NCBI GenBank assembly: GCA_021838785.1
Contig: JAKCCV010000006.1
Coordinates: 92,066-156,065 of the forward strand
From: Acidobacteriota bacterium
GTDB lineage: Bacteria; Acidobacteriota; Terriglobia; UBA7540
DNA length: 64,000 nucleotides
Direction of reading: 5' to 3'
Under the pieces are notes generated by a model. It did not search any database and was not told the DNA's origin. It was given only the letters and a program-made list of their open reading frames with translations. The number at the start of each line of letters is the position of its first letter. Positions within the stretch are counted from its first letter, which is position 1. The translations under genes and the position numbers were made by a program. Positions 37,341 through 47,244 of the stretch are shown piece by piece.

Positions 37341-38208
37341 CTTTCACACCCATCCGGTGTTAATCCGCGAGCTGGTAGCCCAGGACCCGAGTTTTGAGCG
37401 GGCGGCGCGGGAGGTGTTTTATATCGGCAACAATTTCCAGCCGCTTGAAACCTTTCTGTTGCAGATGGACGTTGCCGGCATCGAACGGGCCGTGTTATTG
37501 CCGGTGGCGTGTCGCCGCGCGCGCCAGGTGGATGTGGGCACCAACGAGCAGATCGTGGAGCTCTGTGCCAAAAGTCCTCGGCTGATTGGGTTTGCGAGCG
37601 TGGACCCGGGCGTCAAGACCGCGCCGGCGGACCTCGAGCGAGCTATCCGGACGCTTCATCTGGAGGGGTTAAAACTTGACCCGGCGCTTCAGGACTTTGA
37701 TTCCGGCGGGCCGGAGGCTTGGGCCGTTTATGAGGCTGCAGAAGCGCTCAAGATTCCCGTTTTGCTCCATACGGGCTTGAGCTGGGCGCCGGGGTCGGCT
37801 CTCGAGCGCGGCCACCCGTTGCGCCTGGAGTCCGCCATTCGGCGCTACGCGCGGCTCAACTTTGTTTTGGCGCATTTTGCATGGCCCTGGGTTTGGGAAG
37901 CGGTAGCGTTGGCCATGAAGTATCCCAACGTCTTTCTGGATACATCCTGCCTCTACTACGATAGTCCGAAGGAGTTTTTCGAATTTGTCTTCACCCGGCA
38001 AATTCCGATCACGCTGGTGGAGCGGACGCTGGCGAATCAGATTGTCTTTGGGTCCAATTATCCGCGGGTCGAAATCAAAAACATGGTGCGAGCGCTGCGG
38101 GCCCTGCCGCTGACGGAAGGTTGCCTCAACAAAATTCTGCGAGAGAATGCCGAGCGCCTTCTGGCGCGGGGCCATGAGGCCGCCATGAGCCATCGCCATG
38201 ATTATTAA
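37333..38208 (+). CDS. Amidohydrolase-2-type TIM-barrel hydrolase or decarboxylase
   Basis: The product has 291 residues. Motifs of the COG2159/amidohydrolase-2 family are present: metal pair in IDFHTHP, a His in VLLHTGLSW, a His in NFVLAHFAWPW and the C-terminal catalytic loop. In that loop the usual GSDYP is GSNYPR, so the conserved Asp is Asn (AAT at 38055-38057), a variant also seen in part of the family. It overlaps the kinase by 8 nt and yjbQ by 11 nt, which ties it firmly to the operon. It is not a NagA-type deacetylase by sequence. The reaction is unknown. Confidence 0.85.
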   Translation: MIDFHTHPVLIRELVAQDPSFERAAREVFYIGNNFQPLETFLLQMDVAGIERAVLLPVACRRARQVDVGTNEQIVELCAKSPRLIGFASVDPGVKTAPADLERAIRTLHLEGLKLDPALQDFDSGGPEAWAVYEAAEALKIPVLLHTGLSWAPGSALERGHPLRLESAIRRYARLNFVLAHFAWPWVWEAVALAMKYPNVFLDTSCLYYDSPKEFFEFVFTRQIPITLVERTLANQIVFGSNYPRVEIKNMVRALRALPLTEGCLNKILRENAERLLARGHEAAMSHRHDY

Positions 38209-38629
38209 ACTCGAGCGATTGAAAATTCAGAGCCGTCGTTCCGAGGAAGCCATCAATATCACGGCCCTTGTGGAAGAGGCCATCGCCCAAAGCGGTGTGC
38301 AAAACGGTTTGGTCCACGTGATGACCACGCACACGTCATCGGGTTTGGTGGTGACCGAAGGTATTCCGTGCCTGGAGCAGGATATCCTCACCCACCTAGC
38401 GCGCCTGTTTCCGGAAAGCGAAAATTATCACCACCGACGTTATCTGGACTATGACGGTCGCTTGGGCTTCAATGCGGACGCGCACCTGAAGAGCGTGGTG
38501 GGCGGCATTAGTTGCAGCTTTCCGATCGAAAACGGGAAGATGGTCCGCGGCTCTCGCCAGACCATTTATTTTATGGAGTACGACGGGCCGCTCGAAAGAA
38601 CTTGCTTGATTCAGATCCTCGGCGAGTAG
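38198..38629 (+). CDS. YjbQ/UPF0047-family protein
   Basis: The product has 143 residues, the normal length of the family. Family blocks are seen as TTHTSSGLVVTEG, NADAHLKSVVGG, SFPIENGKMVRGSRQTIYF and EYDGPLERTCLIQILGE. YjbQ proteins have weak thiamine-phosphate synthase activity reported, but their main role is not settled. Many lie beside amidohydrolase genes, as here. It overlaps the amidohydrolase by 11 nt, so a shared function is likely. Confidence 0.9.
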   Translation: MIIKLERLKIQSRRSEEAINITALVEEAIAQSGVQNGLVHVMTTHTSSGLVVTEGIPCLEQDILTHLARLFPESENYHHRRYLDYDGRLGFNADAHLKSVVGGISCSFPIENGKMVRGSRQTIYFMEYDGPLERTCLIQILGE

Positions 38630-38978
38630 TCGAAATCCCTCTGCGATTTACCGACCCCATTTTTCTATGTCGGCGCGGCGTGGCAACTCGGCCACGAGCG
38701 TCCTGCAAAACCCATGCCTTACGGATCCCGAATGGGTCATCTGAAAGGTGTGGGGATTGACGGGTGCGGTCTGGTCGAATCTTGATTTGTTCCGCGCAAT
38801 CTGTAATTCTAACCGTCTCACTGGGACGGCGCCGGCGGTCTCAACGGCTGCTCAAGCATGAAAGAGATGCTCATATTGAGCGAAGCCTCGCCGTAACGGG
38901 TGCCGAAAGCCTTCGTTTTCGCGCACGCGCGGTCGGGCAAGGCATGGACTGCCGTAAATTTCTTAGCCGAGGCAACAG
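38630..38978. other. Intergenic region between yjbQ and ubiD
   Basis: The 349 bases hold no supportable gene. A weak promoter-like pair may lie near 38782-38813 (TTGATT, then TAATTC after 16 bases), so ubiD may have its own promoter. No terminator with a T-run follows yjbQ, so read-through remains possible. Confidence 0.45.
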
Positions 38979-40460
38979 GTGGGTTATCAGGATCTCAGAG
39001 CCTTTGTGAATCGCCTGGAGCGCGAAGGCGAGCTTTGCCGTATTCGCGCGGCCGTGGATGTGGATTTGGAAATCACGGAGATTACCGATCGCGTCTCGAA
39101 AGCGGGCGGCCCGGCGCTGTTATTTGAAACGCCGTGTTCGTCGCGCGACGGGGTGAACTACTCGATGCCCGTGCTCATCAATATGCTCGGCACGCGGCGA
39201 CGCATGGAGTTAGCCTTGGAAGTGGCTTCGCTGGAGGATGCAGCGGGGCGCATCACGGAGCTATTGGAGATGGCGGCGCCGGAAGGCTTGTTGGACAAGG
39301 TGAGGATGCTGCCGAAGCTGGCAGAGATGGGATCGTTCTTTCCCAAAACGGTACGCCATGGACCGGTGAAGGAAGTCATCGAGCGCGAGGATTTCTCGCT
39401 GCGGCGCCTGCCCGTGATGAAATGTTGGCCGGAAGACGCTGGACGTTTTATCACCTTTCCGATGGTGATTACGCGGAGCCCCAAAACCGGACGGCGCAAC
39501 GTCGGCTGCTATCGCATGCAGGTCTATGACGAGCGAACCACCGCCATGCACTGGCAGGTACACAAAGGCGGGGCGGAACATTTCCGCTGGCTCGAGCGCC
39601 AAGGAGGGAAGCGGCGGATGGAAGTGGCGGTCGCGATTGGTTGCGATCCGGCAACCATGCTGGCCGGCATTCTGCCGCTTCCGGCGGAGGTAGATGAGTT
39701 CCTTTTCGCGGGATTTCTGAGGCGCCAGCCGGTGGAATTGGTGGCCTGTGAAACGGTGAAGCTGGAGGTTCCGGCGCAGGCGGAAATTGTGCTTGAAGGG
39801 TACGTGGACCTGGATGATGTTCGCACGGAGGGTCCCTTCGGCGACCACACGGGGTATTATTCGCTTGAGGATCAATTTCCGGCATTCCACCTCACCTGCA
39901 TCACGCACCGCAAGAATCCGATTTATGTTTCGACCATCGTGGGGCCGCCGCCGATGGAAGATTATTGGATGGGTTATGCTGTGGAGCGGCTTTTTTTGCC
40001 GTTGATGCGGCAACAGCTTCCCGAGGTCGTGGACATGCACATGCCGGCGGAAGGCGTTTTTCACAACCTGATGATTGTCTCCATCCGCAAAAGCTATCCG
40101 GGGCAGGCGCGGCGGGTCATGAACGCCATTTGGGGCCTGCCGGGGTCCATGTTCACCAAGTGCATCGTGGTGGTGGACGAGGACGTGGACGTTCACAATC
40201 TGCGCGAGGTGGCGTGGAAGGCCCTCAATCACATTGACCCCGAGCGCGACATTCAATTTGTGCTGGGGCCGGTGGATCAGCTCGAGCACGCTTCGCGCTT
40301 GCCCTGCTATGGGTCGAAGATGGGGGTGGATGCCACGCGCAAATGGCCAGGCGAAGGATTTGCGCGGCCTTGGCCAAACGAAATTGTGATGGATCCCCGA
40401 GTCAAAGAGAAGATTGACGCCTTGTGGCCTAGCCTGGGCCTCAGTCGAGAACACTCGTAG
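38979..40460 (+). CDS. ubiD: UbiD-family prenylated-FMN decarboxylase
   Basis: The product has 493 residues from a GTG at 38979 with GAGG a few bases upstream. It is a homologue of 3-octaprenyl-4-hydroxybenzoate decarboxylase, using prenylated FMN made by UbiX. The family signature with the catalytic Glu is intact (RTEGPFGDHTGYY), as are CYRMQVYDERTTAMHW, AVAIGCDPATMLA and the C-terminal VDATRKWPGEG. The pathway could be quinone biosynthesis (menaquinone in Acidobacteriota) or another aromatic acid. No ubiX is in the window. sthA follows after 62 nt. Confidence 0.9.
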   Translation: MGYQDLRAFVNRLEREGELCRIRAAVDVDLEITEITDRVSKAGGPALLFETPCSSRDGVNYSMPVLINMLGTRRRMELALEVASLEDAAGRITELLEMAAPEGLLDKVRMLPKLAEMGSFFPKTVRHGPVKEVIEREDFSLRRLPVMKCWPEDAGRFITFPMVITRSPKTGRRNVGCYRMQVYDERTTAMHWQVHKGGAEHFRWLERQGGKRRMEVAVAIGCDPATMLAGILPLPAEVDEFLFAGFLRRQPVELVACETVKLEVPAQAEIVLEGYVDLDDVRTEGPFGDHTGYYSLEDQFPAFHLTCITHRKNPIYVSTIVGPPPMEDYWMGYAVERLFLPLMRQQLPEVVDMHMPAEGVFHNLMIVSIRKSYPGQARRVMNAIWGLPGSMFTKCIVVVDEDVDVHNLREVAWKALNHIDPERDIQFVLGPVDQLEHASRLPCYGSKMGVDATRKWPGEGFARPWPNEIVMDPRVKEKIDALWPSLGLSREHS

Positions 40461-40522
40461 CCAAGCGTGCGGCGAGCGGCCGGTATTCCACAAAGGAATG
40501 GCGCCGCGCGAAGAGGAAAGGG

Positions 40523-41929
40523 ATGGCAGAATACGATTACGACATTCTGGTGATCGGCTCCGGCCCTGGTGGGCACCACGCCGCCATCCAAGCCGCGAAG
40601 CTCGGCAAGCGCGTGGCTATTGTCGAGCGCAAGACGGTGGTAGGCGGGGTGTGCATCAATCTGGGGACCATCCCCAGTAAAACCTTGCGCGAGGCGGTGC
40701 TCTATCTTTCCGGCTACCGCGAGCGGTCGCTCTACGGGGAGTCTTACGCGGTCAAGCATGACATCACCATCCAAGACTTGCTGTTCCGCACCCAGCATGT
40801 GATCCAGCATGAGATTGACGTAGCACGGCGGCAACTTTTGCGGAATCGGGTGGAAATTTTTAACGCCGGGGCGTCCTTCGTGGATGGGCACACGCTGCGC
40901 CTGGATTTTGTGGATCAGCGCGGTTACCGAGAAGTGACTGCGGCGGTTATCGTTATTGCAACGGGGACGCACGCCACGCGCGATCCCCACATTCCTTTTG
41001 ACGGCCGACGGATTTTTACCAGCGACGACATCCTGGGACTCGACCGGCTGCCGCGCACGCTGACCGTGGTGGGCGGTGGGGTGATTGGCTGCGAATATGC
41101 CAGCATCTTCGCCACGCTCGACATTCGCGTGACGCTCGTGGAGCGCGAGCGGCGGCTGTTGCCGTTTGTGGACGAGGAAATCGTGGACACGCTGAGCTAT
41201 CACATGCGGGAGAATCGCGTCACGTTGTGGCTGGGAGAAAAAGTCAGCGGAATCGAGCCGATGGAGAACGACCACGGCGGCTCCGTGCGCATATCGCTCG
41301 AAAGTGGCAAGCAAATCGTCACGGAAAAGGCCCTTTACAGCATTGGCCGCACCGGAGCCACCGATTCGTTGAATCTCGCCGCCGCCGGCCTGAGCGCCGA
41401 CGGGCGCGGGCGAATGAAGGTCAATGAAAACTATCAAACCGCGGTTCCGCACATTTACGCGGTCGGAGATGTCATTGGCTTTCCGAGCCTGGCGTCCACC
41501 TCGATGGAGCAAGGAAGGTTGGCGGTGTGCCATGCTTTCGGGGTTCCCGCGACGACGGCCCGCGAGTTCTTTCCTTACGGCATCTACACCATTCCGGAAA
41601 TCTCAATGGTCGGGAAGAACGAAGAGGAATTGACCGCACAGGATGTTCCCTACCAAGTGGGGAAGGCTTCGTACCGGGAAACCGCCCGAGGCCAAATTAT
41701 CGGCGACCTATCCGGCTTGTTGAAGCTAGTGTTCCACCTCGAGACCCGGCAGCTCTTGGGGGTGCACATCATTGGTGAAGGGGCGAGCGAACTGGTGCAC
41801 ATCGGACAGGCGGTCCTGAGTTTTGGCGGTAAGGTGGACTACTTTGTGAACACCGTGTTCAATTATCCCACCTTGGCGGAATGCTACAAAAACGCAGCCT
41901 TCGACGGTATCAACCGGCTGGCCACCTAA
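40523..41929 (+). CDS. sthA: Soluble pyridine nucleotide transhydrogenase
   Basis: The product has 468 residues. It is a flavoprotein that balances NADPH and NAD+ in the cytoplasm. It has an FAD-binding motif VIGSGPGGHHAAIQA, NAD-binding VVGGGVIGCEYASIFA, and strong agreement with E. coli SthA in GTIPSKTLREAV, YSIGRTGATDSLNL, AVGDVIGFPSLAS and YFVNTVFNYPTLAE. The redox motif reads GGVCINLGT, with one Cys instead of the CxxxxC disulfide. This is normal for SthA and rules out lipoamide dehydrogenase. It ends before the terminator at 42064. Confidence 0.94.
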   Translation: MAEYDYDILVIGSGPGGHHAAIQAAKLGKRVAIVERKTVVGGVCINLGTIPSKTLREAVLYLSGYRERSLYGESYAVKHDITIQDLLFRTQHVIQHEIDVARRQLLRNRVEIFNAGASFVDGHTLRLDFVDQRGYREVTAAVIVIATGTHATRDPHIPFDGRRIFTSDDILGLDRLPRTLTVVGGGVIGCEYASIFATLDIRVTLVERERRLLPFVDEEIVDTLSYHMRENRVTLWLGEKVSGIEPMENDHGGSVRISLESGKQIVTEKALYSIGRTGATDSLNLAAAGLSADGRGRMKVNENYQTAVPHIYAVGDVIGFPSLASTSMEQGRLAVCHAFGVPATTAREFFPYGIYTIPEISMVGKNEEELTAQDVPYQVGKASYRETARGQIIGDLSGLLKLVFHLETRQLLGVHIIGEGASELVHIGQAVLSFGGKVDYFVNTVFNYPTLAECYKNAAFDGINRLAT

Positions 41930-42063
41930 TTAGGCCAATTTTTTGAGAGAAGGTCCTTGTCCTCCCACACGCCTCGGGGGAGGGTTGAGGAGCGCCGCGC
42001 GCTGCAGGCCGAGCTTTCGTCAAAGTCAGGGCGTGGCTGTGAGCGAGGAGAGCGCTGGCAGAG

Positions 42064-42094
42064 AAAAAGAGCAGGCCTTGCGCCTGCTCTTTTT
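42064..42094. terminator. Bidirectional intrinsic terminator
   Basis: A perfect 13-base inverted repeat, AAAAAGAGCAGGC (42064-42076) and GCCTGCTCTTTTT (42082-42094), encloses a 5-base loop. It gives a stable stem with a T-run in both directions and lies between the convergent sthA and the small exported-protein gene. It should end both transcripts. Confidence 0.92.
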
Positions 42095-42111
42095 CGCCGG
42101 TTGAATTTAGC

Positions 42112-42528
42112 TTAGCTCTTAGAATTTCCCTTCATGGCTGCAGAGGCTTTTTTGTTGGCGGCCATGGCCTTAATTGAGGAGGGGAACACGAAGGCTTCAC
42201 TTTGCCCACGCGGACGGATTTCCGTGATGGCATGGTTGTTTGCGCTCAGTTTATTGTAATCCACCTCGGTGTATTGGTTCTTTCGGCTCTCATTTTTCAC
42301 CGTTACCGGCACGCTGGCCACTCGGCGGCCGTTGCGGTTGAAAAACGCCATCTGGCTGTTGTTCGAGAGCAAGCGCAGCTTGTAGGTTCCGGGGTGTAAA
42401 CGAGTCGTCCCAGCGACGGTGGCAGGATAGATCACGTCAATTTTGTAAGACCTGGCGTATGAAAGACCAGCAAGAACCAACATCGCGCCAGTCACGGCAA
42501 GTGCAGATTTCACTTTTTTAACCCACAT
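42112..42528 (-). CDS. Small exported protein of unknown function
   Basis: The product has 138 residues with GGGAGG upstream of the ATG. A signal peptide (ALAVTGAMLVLAGLSYA) is followed by a beta-rich domain (YKIDVIYPATVAGTTRL, GTYKLRLLSNNSQMAFFNRNG, VASVPVTV) and a Lys/Ala/Ser-rich tail. It resembles small exported beta-sandwich proteins common in Acidobacteriota, but I know no function. It has its own transcription unit, bounded downstream by the terminator at 42064-42094. Confidence 0.75.
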   Translation of the reverse strand: MWVKKVKSALAVTGAMLVLAGLSYARSYKIDVIYPATVAGTTRLHPGTYKLRLLSNNSQMAFFNRNGRRVASVPVTVKNESRKNQYTEVDYNKLSANNHAITEIRPRGQSEAFVFPSSIKAMAANKKASAAMKGNSKS

Positions 42529-42638
42529 GTCGAATAAAACCTCCCTTGATTATTTGTCTCTTCACTTAAGTTAGACGCGCCCTGCCAGGATAAGTTGCCT
42601 GTCTGCGGTGAAACGAGGCGTTTTCACCAGAAATATTT

Positions 42639-44123
42639 CTAAGGAGCGGTGCGGTGGCGCGGGAGATAAACCGTCTCGCCCTGTGTGTGATATACAAAAT
42701 CGCCCGGAATGTGAAGAACTTGGCGATAGTTTTTTTGGAGGACGGACAGGAAATTTCCGCCGAATTCCACCGAACCATACCACCAGCGGCCGTAGGCGGT
42801 CTTGGGATCTTTGCCGAGGATGACCGCAGAGAACTTTTTTTCTTCGAGCATCTTCCAGAGGGGATCCGCAAAGGTTGGGTTGCGCTCGGAAATGACCCGG
42901 AACATAAAGGCGTCCAGCAGATAGGGCTCTTGGTGAGCGAGGATGGGAAGGAGCGGATTTTCCGCCAGAATCGGTCCAGGATGCGGGCCCAAGGCATGAA
43001 GAATGGTGGCGTAGCGCCAGCGTTGCGGAATAGGGTCGGAGCGACGATAAGCCATCAAGGCCGGCGCCAAAGAGAGCAACCCGGCCATGGCCAGCGCTTG
43101 GATCCCAAAAAGGGACGGCAAGCCTTCCATGCGTGCAATCCACGTCACCATCAAAACGACGGCCGCAATCTGGACGTCCAAGAGGTGGTTAAAATCGGTG
43201 CCCGGGGAGGTGTAAATCACCAGGGTCGCCCCCACCGCGGTCAAGAAAAACAGCGGTGGCAGTTCCCGGAAAACCTTCCCTGGCCAGGCAAAAAGAGCGG
43301 CCACCGCCAGAACAAAGAACGGCAAAATCGCCGGATCAACCTCCATCATGTCAGCCATGTGAATCGGAGCATGGGCGACGTTGCCCCAATTCATGCCGCC
43401 CGAGGCGGAGGCTTTCATCACCTCATAGACTCGGCCGTGAGAAGCAAGGAAAACGGCAGCGCAGGCAAGCACCGTGCCCGCCACCACGAAGATGAGGAAT
43501 TGGATGGCACGGCGCCTTTGTCCGGAAAGCCCAAAAAATAGAAACAGGGTGCCGGCGGCGTAAAGGCTGGTGAGCTTGGAAGCGAAAGCCAGGACGACCA
43601 GCAGAGCCGCAATCGCCAAGGTGATCCAGCCCTCGGGCAGCGCCAAGCAAACCACAAGCGACCAGACCACGAAAGCGGCGGCCAGAGCATCGCCGCGCAC
43701 GGTCAGGAGAATGCGCTGGCCGGATTGCGGCGCCAGAACCAGGATGGCCCCACAGAGGGCGAGGAGCCGATCGGTGCCCAGCGCCCGCAGCAGCGCATAA
43801 ACGCCGCCCAGCAGCAGGATGGCGCTGAGCAACGCCAACCCGTATCCCGCCAGGCGGGGATCGCGGGCCACGCTCATCAAGCCGGCGAGCAGAACAAAAA
43901 CCAACGGCGCATAGCGCGTGCCGCCGAATCCCAGCGGACCATACAAGGGCCGATAAAAAACACCGTGGCGCAAGTCATCCGCCAAGGCAAACCAAACCCC
44001 GGCTACGTGGTCCAGGTAGGCGTCGGTGCGCCAGCAGACAGCAATGCGCAGCGCCGTGACGATGACCAAGGCCGCCGCGGCCAGCATCAGGCACCCTCGG
44101 ACAAGTTGCTTCATCCTTGACAC
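42639..44123 (-). CDS. Multi-pass membrane protein, GT-C-like glycosyltransferase candidate
   Basis: The product has 494 residues from a GTG at 44123 with AAAGGAA 7 nt upstream; an ATG at 44114 is the alternative. About ten hydrophobic helices fill residues 10-360 (AAAALVIVTALRIAV, LAGYGLALLSAILLLGGVYALL, ALPFFVLAVAALFAWP-type segments). An early acidic loop (RTDAYLDHVAGVWFALADDL) and the C-terminal soluble part fit the GT-C fold of polyprenyl-phosphate sugar transferases. No exact family motif is certain. It is divergent from the GH63-like gene. Confidence 0.65.
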   Translation of the reverse strand: MSRMKQLVRGCLMLAAAALVIVTALRIAVCWRTDAYLDHVAGVWFALADDLRHGVFYRPLYGPLGFGGTRYAPLVFVLLAGLMSVARDPRLAGYGLALLSAILLLGGVYALLRALGTDRLLALCGAILVLAPQSGQRILLTVRGDALAAAFVVWSLVVCLALPEGWITLAIAALLVVLAFASKLTSLYAAGTLFLFFGLSGQRRRAIQFLIFVVAGTVLACAAVFLASHGRVYEVMKASASGGMNWGNVAHAPIHMADMMEVDPAILPFFVLAVAALFAWPGKVFRELPPLFFLTAVGATLVIYTSPGTDFNHLLDVQIAAVVLMVTWIARMEGLPSLFGIQALAMAGLLSLAPALMAYRRSDPIPQRWRYATILHALGPHPGPILAENPLLPILAHQEPYLLDAFMFRVISERNPTFADPLWKMLEEKKFSAVILGKDPKTAYGRWWYGSVEFGGNFLSVLQKNYRQVLHIPGDFVYHTQGETVYLPRHRTAP

Positions 44124-44556
44124 TCGGAATTTCCTTTCTTGAAACAAGATCGCAACACGCTGCCGCGGGCCGTTGATCCGAGGGGCATTGTACTGCCAAG
44201 ATCTTTTTCTGCAAACTTATCTTCCGCAGCCAGAGCGTTCGCGCGTCGGCCGGCACCTCAAGTGGCAAAAGGAAATTGCGCAAAAGCCGTCGCGCGAGGC
44301 AAGGCGCACCGAGGGCGTGGCATCGTCGCACCGCGTTTTGCATGTCCGGGCTTATCGAGCGAGCATGTTGAGTTCGAAATCAGGCGCCGGCGGGGTTGAT
44401 TCAAAGAAGAAACGGCGCGGAGCGGGGCAATCCTATTTAGAAATCAAGGTCCAAGTGGATTGTGCGCTGAACGTCACTAAGCTAGACTCTATCTTCGATT
44501 GAGCAAGGGAATAACGGCACCGCGCAGGCTTTCGCGCCGGCGGAAAGGGAGACTGG
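44124..44556. other. Divergent intergenic region
   Basis: About 430 bases lie between the membrane protein (minus) and the GH63-like gene (plus). Promoters for both are expected but no convincing boxes stand out. Short frames here lack ribosome sites and family resemblance. Confidence 0.5.
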
Positions 44557-47196
44557 ATGACGGCTGAAGAACAGCGGCTTGAGGAAACGCGCCAACGCAA
44601 GGTGAACTGGAAACGCTGGGGCCCTTATCTGAGCGAGCGACAATGGGGCACGGTGCGCGAGGATTACAGTCCCGACGGCACTGCCTGGGAATATTTGCCG
44701 CACGATCACGCTCGGTCGCGGACCTACCGCTGGGGTGAGGACGGCATTGCCGGCATTTGCGACCGACACCAATACCTCTGTTTCGCTTTTGCCCTTTGGA
44801 ACGGCCGCGACCCCATCTTGAAAGAGCGATTGTTCGGCTTGACCGGCAACGAAGGCAATCACGGCGAGGATGTGAAGGAATACTACTTTTATCTCGACTC
44901 GACGCCCACGCACTCTTACATGAAATACCTCTACAAGTATCCTCAAGCCGAGTTCCCCTACCGGTGGCTGGTGGAAGAGAACCGGCGCCGTACGCGGATG
45001 GACCCTGAGTTTGAATTGGTGGACACCGGCGTGTTCAACGAGGGGCGGTATTTCGACGTGGTGGTTGAATACGCCAAGGCAACCGCAGAGGAGTTGCTGG
45101 TGCGGGTGACGGCCTGGAATCGTGGACCCGAACCGGCGGAATTGCACTTGCTGCCCACGCTTTGGTTCCGAAACCGCTGGACGTGGAACCGCGACCCTCA
45201 CCGGCCACGATTGTCCGCGGAGAGCGCGCCGGAGGGAGCGGTGGCCGTCAAAGTTGAACATGAATATTACGGAACCCGCTGGCTGTTCGCGCAAGGCGAG
45301 CCGGAACTTTTGTTCACGGAGAATGAAAGTAATTTCGAGCGCTTGTGGAATGTTCCGAATCTATCGCCCTATGTAAAAGATGGCATTCATGAGGCTGTGG
45401 TCCACGGCAAGAAGGAGGCGGTCAATCCGACGCAATGCGGGACGAAGGCGGCTGTCCATTACCACAGCGTCGTCAAGCCCGGAGAAGCATGGGTGCTGCG
45501 GCTGCGCTTGACGGACCAGACCGCGGCGGATCCATTTGGCGAAAGCTTCGACAAAATTTTTGCCGAGCGACTCGCAGAGGCTGATGAGTTTTACACCACG
45601 GTCATTCCCCCGAAGTATTCGGAGGACTGCAAAAACGTGATGCGGCAGGCGCTAGGAGGGCTTTTGTGGGGGAAACAATTCTATCATTATGACATCCGAA
45701 CCTGGCTGCGAGGCGATCCGGCCTTCCCGCCGCCTCCGCCGGAGCGCCGGCAAGGCCGCAACCATCAATGGGTTCACCTTTACAACGCCGATGTGATTTC
45801 CATGCCGGACAAATGGGAATATCCGTGGTATGCGGCATGGGACCTGGCCTTCCATTGCGTCACCATGGCGTTGGTGGATCCTGACTTTGCCAAGGAGCAG
45901 CTCATTCTGCTGCTGCGCGAATGGTACATGCACCCGAACGGTCAGTTGCCGGCTTACGAATGGGCTTTTAATGACGTCAATCCTCCCGTCCACGCCTGGG
46001 CCGCGTGGCGTGTTTACAAGATTGAAAGGCGGCGGCGCGGCAAGGGTGACCGCAAGTTCCTGGAGCGCGTCTTTCACAAGCTCCTCATCAGCTTTACGTG
46101 GTGGGTCAACCGGAAAGACGCAGCCGGCATGAACGTGTTTGAAGGCGGCTTTTTAGGCTTGGACAACATTGGGGTGTTCGATCGCTCCAAGCCCCTGCCG
46201 ATGGGGGGGCAAATCGAGCAATCCGACGGTACCAGTTGGATGGGCATGTTCTGCCTCACCATGCTGGCCATCGCCTTTGAATTGGCGACCGAGGACTCCG
46301 CTTACGAGGACGTGGCCAGCAAGTTTTTCGAGCACTTCGTGTATATTGCCGACGCCATGAATAATCTCGCGGGCCGAGGCATCGAGCTGTGGGACGAGCA
46401 AGACGGCTTCTACTACGACGTGCTGAGCTGGGGCGACGGAAGGCACTTGTTTATGAAGGTGCGCTCGATGGTGGGGCTGATTCCTCTATTTGCGGTGCAT
46501 TCGCTCGAGCCCGAGGTCGTGGACCACTTTCCGGGATTCCGCAAAAGGATGCAATGGTTCTTGGACTTTCATCCCCGCATGGACCAATTGTTGGATGCCA
46601 GCCAAAAGTCCCAAGGCGGCGTTCGGCGGCTGCTTTCCTTGGTGCCGCGGCAACGGCTGCTCCGCGTGCTGCGCACGATGCTGGACGAAAACGAGTTTTT
46701 GTCGCCTTATGGAATTCGCTCCCTTTCCAAATATCATCGGGACCATCCTTATGTTATCGAATTAGGGGGCGAGCGTTATTCGGTGAACTATGAGCCGGCG
46801 GAATCCACCACCGGCGTGTTTGGCGGAAACTCCAATTGGCGCGGGCCGGTCTGGTTTCCGTTGAATTTTCTGCTGGTGGAAGCGTTGCAACGGTTTCATT
46901 ACTATTTTGGCGACGAGCTTCAAGTGGAATGTCCGAGCGGCTCCGGCCGGAGGATGAGTCTTTGGCAAGTGGCGCGCGAGCTCTCGCAGCGGCTAACGCG
47001 CATTTTCCTTCGACGCGAGGACGGCACGCGCCCCGTCTATGGCGGCACAACGGTGTTCCAGAGCGATCCGCATTGGCGGGACCTCATCCTTTTTTACGAA
47101 TACTTCCACGGAGACAACGGGGCGGGCATCGGCGCCAGCCATCAAACCGGCTGGACGGCGCTGGTCGCAAAACTCCTGCAGCAAAGCGGCCAATGA
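44557..47196 (+). CDS. GH63-like glucosidase (MGH1-type six-hairpin domain)
   Basis: The product has 879 residues with no signal peptide, so it is probably cytoplasmic. AAAGGGAGAC precedes the ATG. The N-terminal beta domain ([37 protein letters not shown]) is followed by an (alpha/alpha)6 barrel with the likely acid Asp in [12 protein letters not shown]. Other conserved blocks are [47 protein letters not shown], and the C-terminal [17 protein letters not shown] near the likely base. GH63 members cleave alpha-glucosidic bonds in oligosaccharides, for example mannosylglycerate or compatible-solute types. The substrate here is open. Confidence 0.9.
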   Translation: MTAEEQRLEETRQRKVNWKRWGPYLSERQWGTVREDYSPDGTAWEYLPHDHARSRTYRWGEDGIAGICDRHQYLCFAFALWNGRDPILKERLFGLTGNEGNHGEDVKEYYFYLDSTPTHSYMKYLYKYPQAEFPYRWLVEENRRRTRMDPEFELVDTGVFNEGRYFDVVVEYAKATAEELLVRVTAWNRGPEPAELHLLPTLWFRNRWTWNRDPHRPRLSAESAPEGAVAVKVEHEYYGTRWLFAQGEPELLFTENESNFERLWNVPNLSPYVKDGIHEAVVHGKKEAVNPTQCGTKAAVHYHSVVKPGEAWVLRLRLTDQTAADPFGESFDKIFAERLAEADEFYTTVIPPKYSEDCKNVMRQALGGLLWGKQFYHYDIRTWLRGDPAFPPPPPERRQGRNHQWVHLYNADVISMPDKWEYPWYAAWDLAFHCVTMALVDPDFAKEQLILLLREWYMHPNGQLPAYEWAFNDVNPPVHAWAAWRVYKIERRRRGKGDRKFLERVFHKLLISFTWWVNRKDAAGMNVFEGGFLGLDNIGVFDRSKPLPMGGQIEQSDGTSWMGMFCLTMLAIAFELATEDSAYEDVASKFFEHFVYIADAMNNLAGRGIELWDEQDGFYYDVLSWGDGRHLFMKVRSMVGLIPLFAVHSLEPEVVDHFPGFRKRMQWFLDFHPRMDQLLDASQKSQGGVRRLLSLVPRQRLLRVLRTMLDENEFLSPYGIRSLSKYHRDHPYVIELGGERYSVNYEPAESTTGVFGGNSNWRGPVWFPLNFLLVEALQRFHYYFGDELQVECPSGSGRRMSLWQVARELSQRLTRIFLRREDGTRPVYGGTTVFQSDPHWRDLILFYEYFHGDNGAGIGASHQTGWTALVAKLLQQSGQ

Positions 47197-47244
47197 GCTA
47201 TCTTGCGGGAGAAGGTGCGAGTGTTCGGTGGGGCGCGGCCGGCC

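Noticed and set aside
39261..41533. Two long minus-strand frames (410 and 408 codons) opposite ubiD and sthA
   Set aside because: His/Arg/Gln-rich shadow frames opposite genes with full family signatures.
40523..41929. Dihydrolipoamide dehydrogenase instead of SthA
   Set aside because: The second redox Cys is missing (GGVCINLGT) and many blocks match SthA; no 2-oxoacid dehydrogenase genes are nearby.
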